64,000 bases of DNA from Sphaerotilus microaerophilus (GTDB lineage: Bacteria; Pseudomonadota; Gammaproteobacteria; Burkholderiales; Burkholderiaceae_C): assembly GCF_023734135.1 (NCBI RefSeq), contig NZ_AP025730.1:1674001-1738000 (forward strand). The letters run 5' to 3'. The notes below the pieces were generated by a model. That model made no database searches. It had not been told where the DNA came from and was given only the letters and a program-made list of their open reading frames with translations. Both the position numbers and the translations under genes were made by a program. This document shows, one piece after another, positions 54,903-63,404 of the stretch. The number at the start of each line of letters is the position of its first letter. Position 1 is the stretch's first letter.

Positions 54903-56201
54903 TCAACCTTCCAGCGAAGCCAGCAGCTGCTGCACATGATCGCCATTGCACCGCCGATACAGGTCCTCGACCGAGATGGTCGAGTCCTGGAAACGGTCCA
55001 GCGCGGCATGCACACCCGCCAATTCGGTCTTGCAGAACGGGAAGAGCGTTTCTGCCGAGCCGCGGAGGATGCGTGCGGCGCTGCGGCGCACCTCCTGCTC
55101 AGGCACCTGGCCGGCCTCCAGGCCGCTGCCGTCGGGGTTCAACAGGCCGCGTGCCAACAACTGCTGCCGCACCCTCGGCTCATCGTGCTCATCCATCAGG
55201 GCAACGAGCACGCGGATCATGTTGTTCATCACGGTGCGTCCCTCGGCACCGCGGGCCAGTGGCACGGTGAAGTGCGAGAGCGCATCCTCGACCCACTCGC
55301 GCTCTTGTCGAGAGCAGAGCTGCGGATGGTCCTGCAGAAGCATCAGGGCCTGGGAGCACAGCGCCTGGTGGAGCTTGATCAGCAACTCCAGCCTGGAAGA
55401 CGCGTAGACATAGGCGTAGAAGCCATCCCAGTCGTCAACACTGTTGTAGACCCGCAGGGCCTCGGGTGATTTCAGCTCGCCCTTGAAGGAGCCGTTCCAG
55501 GCGACGTCCGCAAACTGGATGATGAGTTTCTTGCTGCCGGCGCAGCCACGGGTTCCATCGCCGGAAATCAGCGAGCGCGAGCTGTCTGCCAGTGCGTACA
55601 ACTCCTCGGCGCCCTTCGGCTCCGGATCCAGCGGGATCAGGCTGCCCATTTCCATGAGCGCTCGCACGACCATGAAGGGGCCGACGCCGAGTGTGAAAAA
55701 CGCGGTTTCCAGTGGCGGCAGCGACCCGCTCTCGATGCGGCGCTCCTTGCGGCGCGCGTGGAAAGCCGTGAGTGCTGCGCCCATCTTCGAGAAGACGTAA
55801 CTCTGCAGCAGGTTGAAACGCTCGTCCGTCAGGCCGCGGCGCTGGATATAGTTATTGCGCAGCAACGTGGCCAATTGAATGGCATTCTGCAGTTCGGCCA
55901 GCACATGGCGGGACGCGGTGATATTCGTGAGCAGGCCGTGGCGTGTCCCTTCGAACTTGCAGGTGCGGAATTCAGTGTCGACCACGACCTTGTAACGTTC
56001 GGGGGCCGTGTTGGCCTCGCCAATCTGCCTGCCCTCCGTCGAGAAGAACGAGGAGATACCCAACCACACGTCATGGTCAAACTCCATGTTGGGGCGGTGG
56101 TATGGAGGGGGGCTGATGGCTGAATAAGCCTTGACCGCAATCGGGTTGATCTTGGGCGAGTAGTAGGCCGACTTGATCATCGACTTGACCGGGTTCCCCA
56201 T
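54903..56201 (-). CDS. Uncharacterised protein (432 aa) in the polysaccharide locus
   Basis: The start ATG 56201 has AAGGAG upstream. The N-terminus (MGNPVKSMIKSAYYSPKINP) is followed by DVWLGISSFFSTEGRQIGEA and a long helical region (ASRHVLAELQNAIQLATLLR, NNYIQRRGLTDERFNLLQSY). Later come the hydrophobic VGPFMVVRALMEMGSLIPLD, then CAGSKKLIIQFADVAWNG and REWVEDALSHFTVPL. I do not recognise a family. It has no signal peptide. Codon use is somewhat less GC-biased than in flanking genes. An inverted repeat 150 bp upstream may control it. Confidence 0.75.
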   Translation of the reverse strand: MGNPVKSMIKSAYYSPKINPIAVKAYSAISPPPYHRPNMEFDHDVWLGISSFFSTEGRQIGEANTAPERYKVVVDTEFRTCKFEGTRHGLLTNITASRHVLAELQNAIQLATLLRNNYIQRRGLTDERFNLLQSYVFSKMGAALTAFHARRKERRIESGSLPPLETAFFTLGVGPFMVVRALMEMGSLIPLDPEPKGAEELYALADSSRSLISGDGTRGCAGSKKLIIQFADVAWNGSFKGELKSPEALRVYNSVDDWDGFYAYVYASSRLELLIKLHQALCSQALMLLQDHPQLCSRQEREWVEDALSHFTVPLARGAEGRTVMNNMIRVLVALMDEHDEPRVRQQLLARGLLNPDGSGLEAGQVPEQEVRRSAARILRGSAETLFPFCKTELAGVHAALDRFQDSTISVEDLYRRCNGDHVQQLLASLEG

Positions 56202-56350
56202 GGCTCGGTGCTCCTTGACGGTGGATGTTGCGCAACTGTAGTCGGTGTGAACCGGGCGCCCTGACGACGCTTTGGTGGGCACGCCCGCATGGCCCGGCAT
56301 TGGGCCAAGTCAGTGTGTGCCTGTTCACAGGCGAGGCCGCGATGATGGAT

Positions 56351-56367
56351 GAGTCAAATGATGACTC
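56351..56367. promoter_or_regulatory. Inverted repeat upstream of the 432-aa gene
   Basis: GAGTCA (56351-56356) and TGACTC (56362-56367) form a perfect 6-bp repeat with a 5-bp spacer in an AT-richer patch. The 307-bp gap 56202-56508 has no gene. Confidence 0.35.
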
Positions 56368-56508
56368 TTGTGACAAATCGCAAAAGGTGGCCGCTTTCAC
56401 GGGTCGGCGAAGGGGGCTGCGAGGCTGTCAGCGTGCTGGCCGGCGAGTCAAGTTGCCCGTTGTCGGACGGGCCTCAGGATCCCGCAGGGCCTCGAAGGGC
56501 TCCGTTGT

Positions 56509-57288
56509 TCAGTGGGCGACGGGGCGTGTCAGGCGCGCATACACCATGCGGTTGAACCACCACCTTTGGCCGACGTCCCGCGTGGAAATCTCCAGCCCCA
56601 GGGCACGCGCGTGCTCGCAGAATGCCGAGATTCTCTGTGGGTCCATCCGTTTGTCGACCACAGGGCCGTTGAATACGAGGCCGCCCCCTGGAGCCAGCAG
56701 GGCCACCAGGCGTGCCAGTTGCGCGCGGGCCAGGCCGGCATCGTTCATCGTCGGCAGGCACATCGCATCCTCGACGATCAGGTCAAAGCGTTGGTCGGTA
56801 GCGCCCATCTGGGTGGTGATGGCCACCTCATCGCCCGTGAGGATGTGGATGTGGGGCAGGTCGTCGATCCCGAAGTACCGTCGGGCGACATCAACGATCA
56901 CCGGGTCGAGTTCGAGCACAGTGATCGTTGCGGGCTGGAGTTCGCGGGTCAGTACCTTCAGCCCGGTTCCGCCGCCCAGTCCGCACATGAGGACGCGGGG
57001 GTGAGGCGCCAATTCAAAGGGGACGCGGTGCAGGTGCCCCCAGTATTCGCGATACAGCTCGGTTTCGCCGCCGCTCGTCATGCCAAAGGAATGGCAGCGA
57101 CCGTCGAGCAGCAGCCGCCGCTCCCGGCCCAGATCCACCACCTTGACCTCGCCGTTGTAGTTGGATGAGGCCGTATATCGGGTTTGGTGGCGATGCATGA
57201 TCCTGCGCAGATGGCGGATTTGCCGGTTGGGCGATGCGATATACCGCTGCACCGTGGATATCAGGCGGGTGGCCTTCTGCAATATCAT
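56509..57288 (-). CDS. Spermidine-synthase-like methyltransferase-fold protein
   Basis: The protein has 259 aa. A basic N-terminal tail precedes a small beta domain (YNGEVKVVDLGRERRLLLDG) and a Rossmann domain with RVLMCGLGGGTGLKVLTREL, ITVLELDPVIVDVARRYFGI and FDLIVEDAMCLP. This order is that of spermidine-synthase-family proteins. The canonical polyamine-binding D-[AS]-[FY]-x(2,3) motif is replaced by EDAMCLP, so a polyamine substrate is doubtful. It may be a methyltransferase-fold protein of the polysaccharide locus. Confidence 0.82.
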   Translation of the reverse strand: MILQKATRLISTVQRYIASPNRQIRHLRRIMHRHQTRYTASSNYNGEVKVVDLGRERRLLLDGRCHSFGMTSGGETELYREYWGHLHRVPFELAPHPRVLMCGLGGGTGLKVLTRELQPATITVLELDPVIVDVARRYFGIDDLPHIHILTGDEVAITTQMGATDQRFDLIVEDAMCLPTMNDAGLARAQLARLVALLAPGGGLVFNGPVVDKRMDPQRISAFCEHARALGLEISTRDVGQRWWFNRMVYARLTRPVAH

Positions 57289-57599
57289 GGTTCCTCATCC
57301 TCGCGGTTCTGGTTCTGCCTGCGTGCAGCGGTTTTGTGGTGAATCCTGTCTTCATCACCGTCGGCCCGGGCATGGCGAGGTTGGAGACAGGCCGATGCTT
57401 CGGCAGGTCAATGAATTTTGCATATCACGGATGAAATTGCAAGTGCGGGCCGCACGGCGGCGCCAGCCTCTGTGACGCGGGATCGTTTCCCATGCGGGAT
57501 GTCTCCCCCTTGAATAAGGGGTTTTTGCTGCGGGATGTGCACTAAGTAGCGTTGCGTAACGAAACTGACCTTTGGTGCGGATGTTTTCAGTGGCCCGGA

Positions 57600-57639
57600 T
57601 GGCACCATTTCGGCTGTGCCACCTGCTGCGGGGCAGGTG
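57600..57639 (+). promoter_or_regulatory. Inverted repeats upstream of the second BioF2-type gene
   Basis: TGGCAC (57600-57605)/GTGCCA (57616-57621) and directly after it CACCTGC (57620-57626)/GCAGGTG (57633-57639) lie 33-72 bp before the ATG. They are candidate operator or transcript-structure elements. The divergent gap 57289-57671 has no credible gene. Confidence 0.4.
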
Positions 57640-57671
57640 AAGAAACATCTATCGAAGGCGGATAACCATCC

Positions 57672-58772
57672 ATGTCAACCCCTCAATTGAGCATCCTCGT
57701 CCCGACTCGGCCTGCAGAGATCGAGTCGCTGCGAGCTGAGTGGAACCAGTTGGCGCAGCGCCATCGCAGTCCGACCCACCGCATCGAGTGGGCACAGGCC
57801 TGCATGGACACGCTGTGGCACCCGGAAAGCGGGGCGCTGAGGCTCTACCTGGTGCGGCGGGAGGGGCGGCTGACGGCGCTGGCGATCATGCGCATGCGCA
57901 GGGAGTGGGGGTCGGTGTACTTCGAGGACCTGGGGACGCGGGAGATGCAGGAGCCCACGGACCTGCTGTACGAAACGCGTGAAGATCTCGCTTTTCTGCT
58001 CGATGGCATGCTGGGTCAGGGCTGGCCCTTCGTGCTGTGCCGTCTGCCGGGGGAGTCGCTGGTTCCCGAGGTGTTGGCCGAGCGACTGCGGGGGCGGGGC
58101 AAGATGCGGGTCATCGAGGGGCGCAACTACCCCTACGTCCCGCTGGAGCAGTTTCCCGAGGCCGAGCTCAACAGCGGGCGCAAGTCAGACCTGCGCCGCA
58201 TGCGGCGCCGTGCCGAACAGCGCGGCCCCGTCCGTGTCGAGTTGGGATGCCCGCCGGTGCATGAGGTGCAAGGTCTGCTGGACCTGGCTGTCGAGATCGA
58301 GGCGGCGAGCTGGAAACTGGGTACGCCGCATGCGCTGAAGCTGAACAAGAAGACCCTGGGTTTCCTGCGCAACCTGCTGCCCAGGGCGGCAGAGTCCGGC
58401 ACCCTGCGCATGGCGTTCATGTACATCGGGGATCAGCCGGTGGCGATGCAGATCGCGATTGCCTGTGGCGGTGGCTACTGGCTGCTGAAGATCGGCTACG
58501 ACGCTTCGCTGGGCTCGATGGCGCCCGGCCAGTTGCTGATGCAAGACACCATCAAGGCCAGCGTGGACGCAGGGCTGCGGTCGTATGAGTTGTGGGGACA
58601 TGCGGCCGAGTGGACGCGCATGTGGACGTCCCACGAGATGGCCAGCCACTGCGTGGAGGCCTATCCGCTGGGGCTGCGCAGTGCACGCCGGATCGCCGCC
58701 ATGGCGGTGCGCAAGATCTCTGCGCGCGCCAGGGCAGCGATGTCCGGCGGCAAGGCCGAGGCGCCCACCTGA
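57672..58772 (+). CDS. FemAB/BioF2-type acyltransferase, second copy
   Basis: The protein has 366 aa. It shows the same architecture as the protein at 53425-54684: RAEWNQLAQRHRSPTHRIEW, LRLYLVRREGRLTALAIMRM, SGRKSDLRRMRRRAEQRGPV, then GDQPVAMQIAIACGGGYWLL and PGQLLMQDTIKASVDAGLRS. The C-terminal GNAT-like half is well preserved. The two copies are divergent enough to have different substrates. It is convergent with the dikinase-like gene downstream. Confidence 0.87.
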   Translation: MSTPQLSILVPTRPAEIESLRAEWNQLAQRHRSPTHRIEWAQACMDTLWHPESGALRLYLVRREGRLTALAIMRMRREWGSVYFEDLGTREMQEPTDLLYETREDLAFLLDGMLGQGWPFVLCRLPGESLVPEVLAERLRGRGKMRVIEGRNYPYVPLEQFPEAELNSGRKSDLRRMRRRAEQRGPVRVELGCPPVHEVQGLLDLAVEIEAASWKLGTPHALKLNKKTLGFLRNLLPRAAESGTLRMAFMYIGDQPVAMQIAIACGGGYWLLKIGYDASLGSMAPGQLLMQDTIKASVDAGLRSYELWGHAAEWTRMWTSHEMASHCVEAYPLGLRSARRIAAMAVRKISARARAAMSGGKAEAPT

Positions 58773-58805
58773 CGGCGGTGCCCGCGGCGGTCCTCGCCGT
58801 GGGTG

Positions 58806-60848
58806 TCAGGCGCGCAGGCGCTCGGCGATGCGCCGGGGGCTGATCAGGTAGGTCAGTTTGCGCACGCGGCGCATCAGGCGCTCGCCGGCCGACTCCTCCA
58901 GCTTGGTGCGGGCGCGGTCCAGGCTGTAGACGATGGTGTAGGGCCGGGCCTGCACGATCACGAAGCGGCCGTCTTCGACCAGCACAAACTCCACATCCAT
59001 CGCGTTGGCGCTGCCGGCATGTTCCGGCAGCAAAACGTCGTGGATACGCATCAGCTGTTCGGTCAGCGCCATGACCTGACGCTCCGTCAGGATGCTGCGA
59101 CCCTGCGTCAACGAGCTGCGGCTGAGTTGGTCGATGACGTACTGGTCCAGGGGTGCCAGGATGAGGTACTGCTCGGGCAACTCGTTGCCGACGGCGCCGG
59201 TGACGGTGGTGCCTGCCACCTGCACGTTGATGAAGGCCGAGCGGCCGCTGCCCGGCTTGAACGGGTTGCCGGTGATGGCCACGCCGGTGGCCACGGCCTG
59301 CTCGACGAAGGGCTGCACGAGCACCCCCATCGCGACCGCGCGGTGGTCGATGCGGTACCACTCTCTCTCTTCGTAGGCGCGCTGCAGCCAGACGCTGGCC
59401 CAGACGAAGCGCAGGGCATCGGCGATCTGTGCCTGCGTGGGCGAGGGCGGCACGGCGATGCTCTCGTACAGGCCGGCGCCATTGAAGCCCGCCAGGTCCT
59501 CGGCGTTGGTGCTGCTGCGCAGGATGAAGCGGCCTGTGCTGCCGAGGGCGCGCAGCTTGCCGTCGATGGCGGCGAGCAAGGATGGATCCACCGGGTGCGA
59601 CGAGATCCGCTCGCGCAGCTGCTTGAGCCGGCCGGCCCGCACGGTGGCGCTGGTCGCGAACTCCGGATCGGCCAGCATCGCGTCGATCTCGCCATCGATT
59701 CCGGCCGATCGCAGGTGCTGGACGTAGGTCGAGAAGGGCAGTGCGAAGCCGCCAGGGGTCTCGATGCCCTCCACGCGGCTCAGGTCACCGAGCTGGGCCG
59801 ACTTGGCGCCGACGCAGCGCACGGCGTCCTTCGGCAGCGCGTCGATGTTGAAGAGCTCGCTGGTATCGAGTTCCCGTTCCGGGACGAAGGTGGCCTCCGG
59901 GCGCATGCGTGCCCAGGCCGCTTCGGCGTCGGGCAGGGTGGCGCGCTCGACGGCGTAGTCCTGGCCTGCCACCGTCAGCTTCACCAGTTCTCCCTCCAGC
60001 CCGGTGAACAGGGCCCGGTCTGCCGCGCCGCGCAGGGCCATGTCAGGTGTGTTGCGGTTGCGGCTGAGCACCGCGACGTGGGCCAGCGGGGCCTGCAGCT
60101 CACTGGTGACCAGCGCCGCCACCGGCGGGATCTCGTCGGGGACGTGGTCGATCACGACGACGTCGTAGGGGCGCACCGAGGACACGTCCAGCCGGCCGCG
60201 CACGATGCGCAGGTAGCCGTAGGCCTCGCCGACGACCACGGGCTGGTACTCGATCGACGCATTGATCGCGTCGCGCGACAGCACCGGGACTTTGCCGTCG
60301 AACGCTTCGGCGATCTCGATCTGGCTCGGCGACGATGGTCGGAACCGCAGGTCCGAGGTCAGCGCAACGCGCGCAGCGATGAGCTGGTGCAGCCTGGCGA
60401 TCTGGGGGCCCTTCATCGAGTCGCCACAGGTCAGCTCCAGGGTCCAGTGGTCGCCGTCGAGGTAGTGCAGGATCGACCCCAGCAGGTAGCGCCTGTCGTC
60501 GTGGTCGTATTCGTGGATCAGGAAGTGGTCGTGGACCGTCAGCGGGTTGATGTGCCTCAGGACGAACTCGTAGTGGGTTTCCCACTTCTTGGAATTGAAA
60601 AAATAGATGCGATCGCCCTGGTGCTGGTCGATCACGAACTTGGCCGACTCGGTTCGCGCGGTCGTGTTGTAGCCGTGCCGCACGGAAATCGCATGCCAAT
60701 GCGAGGGCGTGTCGATGCGGTCGATGTGGTCGACGTTGGCTTGGCGGGAGAGGGAGAGGGAGAGGAATCCGAGCATCGGCGTAGGCGAGGCAGCAAGGGG
60801 CACTCGCGAGCAAAAGGAAGGGCCAGGGGCCGGGGCGACATGCGCCAT
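58806..60848 (-). CDS. Dikinase-like phosphotransferase (PEP-synthase ATP-grasp, GWD-type order)
   Basis: The protein is up to 680 aa; an alternative start at 60776 would remove 24 residues. An N-terminal region of about 220 residues (RHGYNTTARTESAKFVIDQH, DRIYFFNSKKWETHYEFVLR) precedes a swivelling phosphohistidine domain with His257 (LQAPLAHVAVLSRNRNTPDM). The C-terminal half is the ATP-grasp PPDK_N domain (VGAKSAQLGDLSRVEGIETP, GRFILRSSTNAEDLAGFNGA, VMDVEFVLVED-like end). A PEP-binding TIM barrel is absent. Histidine domain before ATP-grasp is the order of glucan water dikinase, not of PEP synthase. A role in phosphorylating a polysaccharide is inference from this order and the locus. Confidence 0.82.
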   Translation of the reverse strand: MAHVAPAPGPSFCSRVPLAASPTPMLGFLSLSLSRQANVDHIDRIDTPSHWHAISVRHGYNTTARTESAKFVIDQHQGDRIYFFNSKKWETHYEFVLRHINPLTVHDHFLIHEYDHDDRRYLLGSILHYLDGDHWTLELTCGDSMKGPQIARLHQLIAARVALTSDLRFRPSSPSQIEIAEAFDGKVPVLSRDAINASIEYQPVVVGEAYGYLRIVRGRLDVSSVRPYDVVVIDHVPDEIPPVAALVTSELQAPLAHVAVLSRNRNTPDMALRGAADRALFTGLEGELVKLTVAGQDYAVERATLPDAEAAWARMRPEATFVPERELDTSELFNIDALPKDAVRCVGAKSAQLGDLSRVEGIETPGGFALPFSTYVQHLRSAGIDGEIDAMLADPEFATSATVRAGRLKQLRERISSHPVDPSLLAAIDGKLRALGSTGRFILRSSTNAEDLAGFNGAGLYESIAVPPSPTQAQIADALRFVWASVWLQRAYEEREWYRIDHRAVAMGVLVQPFVEQAVATGVAITGNPFKPGSGRSAFINVQVAGTTVTGAVGNELPEQYLILAPLDQYVIDQLSRSSLTQGRSILTERQVMALTEQLMRIHDVLLPEHAGSANAMDVEFVLVEDGRFVIVQARPYTIVYSLDRARTKLEESAGERLMRRVRKLTYLISPRRIAERLRA

Positions 60849-61128
60849 CGTCGCCGCAGCGACCTCGCCCAGTGTACGGAGGCTCGGGAGGGGTCTTGCG
60901 CAAGATGCAACACGCCGGGCCGGCGGTTTGTGCAGTTTCCACGACAGGTCGGGCTGTCATGCGGAGACTCCCCCAATCGAGTGGGGTATGCGACCGGAGT
61001 TCGTGCAGGAATGGCCTCGCGGGGGCCGCCGTCAACGGTGCCGGGCCACAACCCGGTTAGCATCGAAAGCTGTGCTGCAATGCCGCAGCCGATCCGCCCT
61101 GCCCTTTTTGAACCACCCCGAACGCTGC

Positions 61129-62613
61129 GTGACTCTGCTGTCTTCCTTCGCCCGGCACACCCGGAACTACTCGTTGGCGAGTTCCCTGGTGATGGTCGCG
61201 GGGCTGGTCTCGTTTCCCATCCTCACGCGCTTGCTGCCGTTGGCTGATTATGGGGTGATGAGTCTGGTGTCGTCGTCGCTGGGGTTCGCAGTGGCCTTGG
61301 GCAAGCTGGGCATGCAGCATGCGGCGCTGCGGTTTTACAGCGAAGTGCGCGCCGGCAAGCATCCGGGGGTGGACCTGCGCCAGTTCGCCGCGACGGTCAT
61401 CTACGGCATGGGCCTGCTGGGCCTGGTGGCCTGCGCTCTGTGGCTGCTGGCTGCCTGGCTGCTGCCAGCCGGCCTCTGGGACGATCCCCGCATGCCCTGG
61501 CTGATGACGATGACTGCGGTGCTGGTGCCGCTGCGGGTGATCGACAGCGCCGTCGGCAACCTGCTGCGCGCGCAGGAGCAAAGCGGCCTGCTGGCGATCA
61601 TGGGGGTGCTCAAGCGCTACGTGAGCCTGGCAGCGATCCTGGGCGCCGTGATCCTGATCGCGCCGACGGTCTGGAGTTTCTTCGGAGCCACGGTGGTGCT
61701 GGAGATCGTGGCAGTCGTCGCGATGTTGTGGTGGGTGTTTCGCACCGATTGGCCGCGCTGGCGCGAGCGCTCCCCTGTCCTGTTCCGGGCCATGGTGGTC
61801 TTCGCCGTGCCGATGACGGGGTTCGAGCTGTCGTCGCTGGTGATGCAGATGGGCGACCGCTACGTGCTGCAGGCCATGCTGGGGGCCGAGGCGGTGGGGC
61901 TGTATTCGGCGGCCTACAACCTGTCCGACTACATCAAGCTGGCGCTGTTCACGGCGATGAGCTCCGCGGCCCTGCCCATGTGTGTGCGCCTGGCCGAGAG
62001 CGAGGGAACGGCGGCGGTGGAGGCCTTCCTGGTGACCTTCACCCGCACCTTCCTGCTGATCGGCCTGGGCGTGGTCGCCGCGATGGCCGCGGTGGGCGGG
62101 GACCTGATGGCCGTGCTGGCCTCGGCCAAGTACCAGCCCGCGGCCGTGGTGATCCCCTGGGTGATGCTGGGGATGATGTTCGAGGCCTACATCGTCATCG
62201 CCGGTGTCGGCCTGTACCTGCGCAAGCGTTCCATCGTCACGATGGGCATGGTCGCCGGTGGCGCCGTGCTGAACGTCGTGCTCAACCTGCTGCTGGTGCC
62301 CCGCCTGGGCATCCAGGGTTCGGGCGTGGCCAACCTGTGCAGTTATGCGGCCGTGGTGGCCATTGCCCTGCTGGCGACGCGGCGTACGCTGCGTCCGCCG
62401 CCCTTCGCCCTGGGTTTCCTGAAGTTCGGCCTGATGGCCGTGGCGGCCTATCTGGTCGCCAACCAGGTGCACGCCAACTGGGCTGTGGTGTCGCTGCTGC
62501 TGCGCGGTTCTGTGGCCGTGCTGGTGTATGCCGCGCTGGCCCTGCTGCTGGACCAGCGCGCACGGCAGCTGCTGGGCCAAAGTTGGGCGAAACTCAAGGT
62601 AAGGAGGAAGTGA
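61129..62613 (+). CDS. Polysaccharide flippase (Wzx/MATE-like)
   Basis: The protein is 494 aa from GTG 61129. About 12-14 hydrophobic segments are seen (YSLASSLVMVAGLVSFPILT, TVIYGMGLLGLVACALWLLA, AVLNVVLNLLLVPRLGIQGS). The family signature RVIDSAVGNLLRAQEQSGLL and MQMGDRYVLQAMLGAEAVGL fits lipopolysaccharide/O-antigen translocases that flip undecaprenyl-linked units across the inner membrane. A TTG at 61108 is an alternative start. The deacetylase gene follows with 1 bp between stop and start. Confidence 0.9.
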   Translation: MTLLSSFARHTRNYSLASSLVMVAGLVSFPILTRLLPLADYGVMSLVSSSLGFAVALGKLGMQHAALRFYSEVRAGKHPGVDLRQFAATVIYGMGLLGLVACALWLLAAWLLPAGLWDDPRMPWLMTMTAVLVPLRVIDSAVGNLLRAQEQSGLLAIMGVLKRYVSLAAILGAVILIAPTVWSFFGATVVLEIVAVVAMLWWVFRTDWPRWRERSPVLFRAMVVFAVPMTGFELSSLVMQMGDRYVLQAMLGAEAVGLYSAAYNLSDYIKLALFTAMSSAALPMCVRLAESEGTAAVEAFLVTFTRTFLLIGLGVVAAMAAVGGDLMAVLASAKYQPAAVVIPWVMLGMMFEAYIVIAGVGLYLRKRSIVTMGMVAGGAVLNVVLNLLLVPRLGIQGSGVANLCSYAAVVAIALLATRRTLRPPPFALGFLKFGLMAVAAYLVANQVHANWAVVSLLLRGSVAVLVYAALALLLDQRARQLLGQSWAKLKVRRK

Positions 62614-62614
62614 G

Positions 62615-63394
62615 TTGGCGACCCACACCGTGCTGATGTACCACGCCATCCCCGATGATGCGCGTGCCGAGGCGGGCGTCGATCCGCACTACAGCGTGCT
62701 GCGCAGCCAGTTTGCCGCCCACTTGCAGCTGATCGCCGAGTGCGGTGCGCGAGCGGCCAGCGTGCGGGCGATGCTCGACAACCCGACAGGCAGCCGCCTG
62801 GTCGGCGTGACCTTTGACGACGGCCACCGATCCAACCACACCGCCGCCGCGATGCTGCGCGACGCGGGGGGCTCGGCCGACTTCTTCGTCAACCCGTCCA
62901 CCGTCGGTACCGGCCACTTCTGCAGCTGGGCGCAGCTGCGCGAGATGGCCGGCTGGGGCATGTCGATCCAGTCGCACGGCCAGAACCACCGCTTCCTGAA
63001 CGATCTGCGCCCGGACGAGGTGGAGATGGAGCTGGCGCGCTCGAAGGAGATCATCGAGCAGGAGCTGGGCCGGGCCGTGACGCTGTTCGCGCCTCCAGGA
63101 GGCAGGCAGTCGCCGGATCTCGAGGCGGTGGCCCGCCGGCTGGGCTACGAGCGCATCTGCTCCTCGCGTGTCGGCCTGTGGGGCGATGGTGCCGGTGGCC
63201 CGTTGGAGGTGCCGCGCCTGGCGGTGCTGATGCAGACCGGGCTGCCGCAGCTGCGCCGCTGGGTCACGCAGGCGCCGTTGGAGATGGTCTGGCAGCGCGG
63301 GCGCTACAACGCGCTGCGCCAGGCCAAGCGCCTGCTCGGCAACGGCGCCTATGTGCGCCTGCGTGGCGCGCTGTTGCGCGACGCGGCGCGTTGA
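62615..63394 (+). CDS. Polysaccharide deacetylase (NodB homology)
   Basis: The protein is 259 aa from a TTG start at 62615, which a GGAGG site 8 nt upstream makes likely. The NodB fold has TVLMYHAIPDDA, the metal/catalytic GVTFDDGHRSNHTAAAML (TFDDG), SHGQNHRFLND (the His pair) and FAPPGGRQSPDLEAV (motif 3). The TFDDG and SHGxxH motifs are intact, so it should remove N-acetyl groups from an exopolysaccharide. It has no signal peptide and may act on the cytoplasmic side. Confidence 0.92.
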   Translation: MATHTVLMYHAIPDDARAEAGVDPHYSVLRSQFAAHLQLIAECGARAASVRAMLDNPTGSRLVGVTFDDGHRSNHTAAAMLRDAGGSADFFVNPSTVGTGHFCSWAQLREMAGWGMSIQSHGQNHRFLNDLRPDEVEMELARSKEIIEQELGRAVTLFAPPGGRQSPDLEAVARRLGYERICSSRVGLWGDGAGGPLEVPRLAVLMQTGLPQLRRWVTQAPLEMVWQRGRYNALRQAKRLLGNGAYVRLRGALLRDAAR

Positions 63395-63404
63395 GGACGT
63401 TGCC

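Noticed and set aside
56509..57288. True spermidine synthase (speE)
   Set aside because: The Rossmann fold and nucleotide motif fit, but the conserved polyamine-site motif is replaced (EDAMCLP) and no speD-type partner is present, so a polyamine role is not claimed.
58806..60848. Phosphoenolpyruvate synthase
   Set aside because: The ATP-grasp is C-terminal, the phosphohistidine domain precedes it and the PEP-binding barrel is absent.
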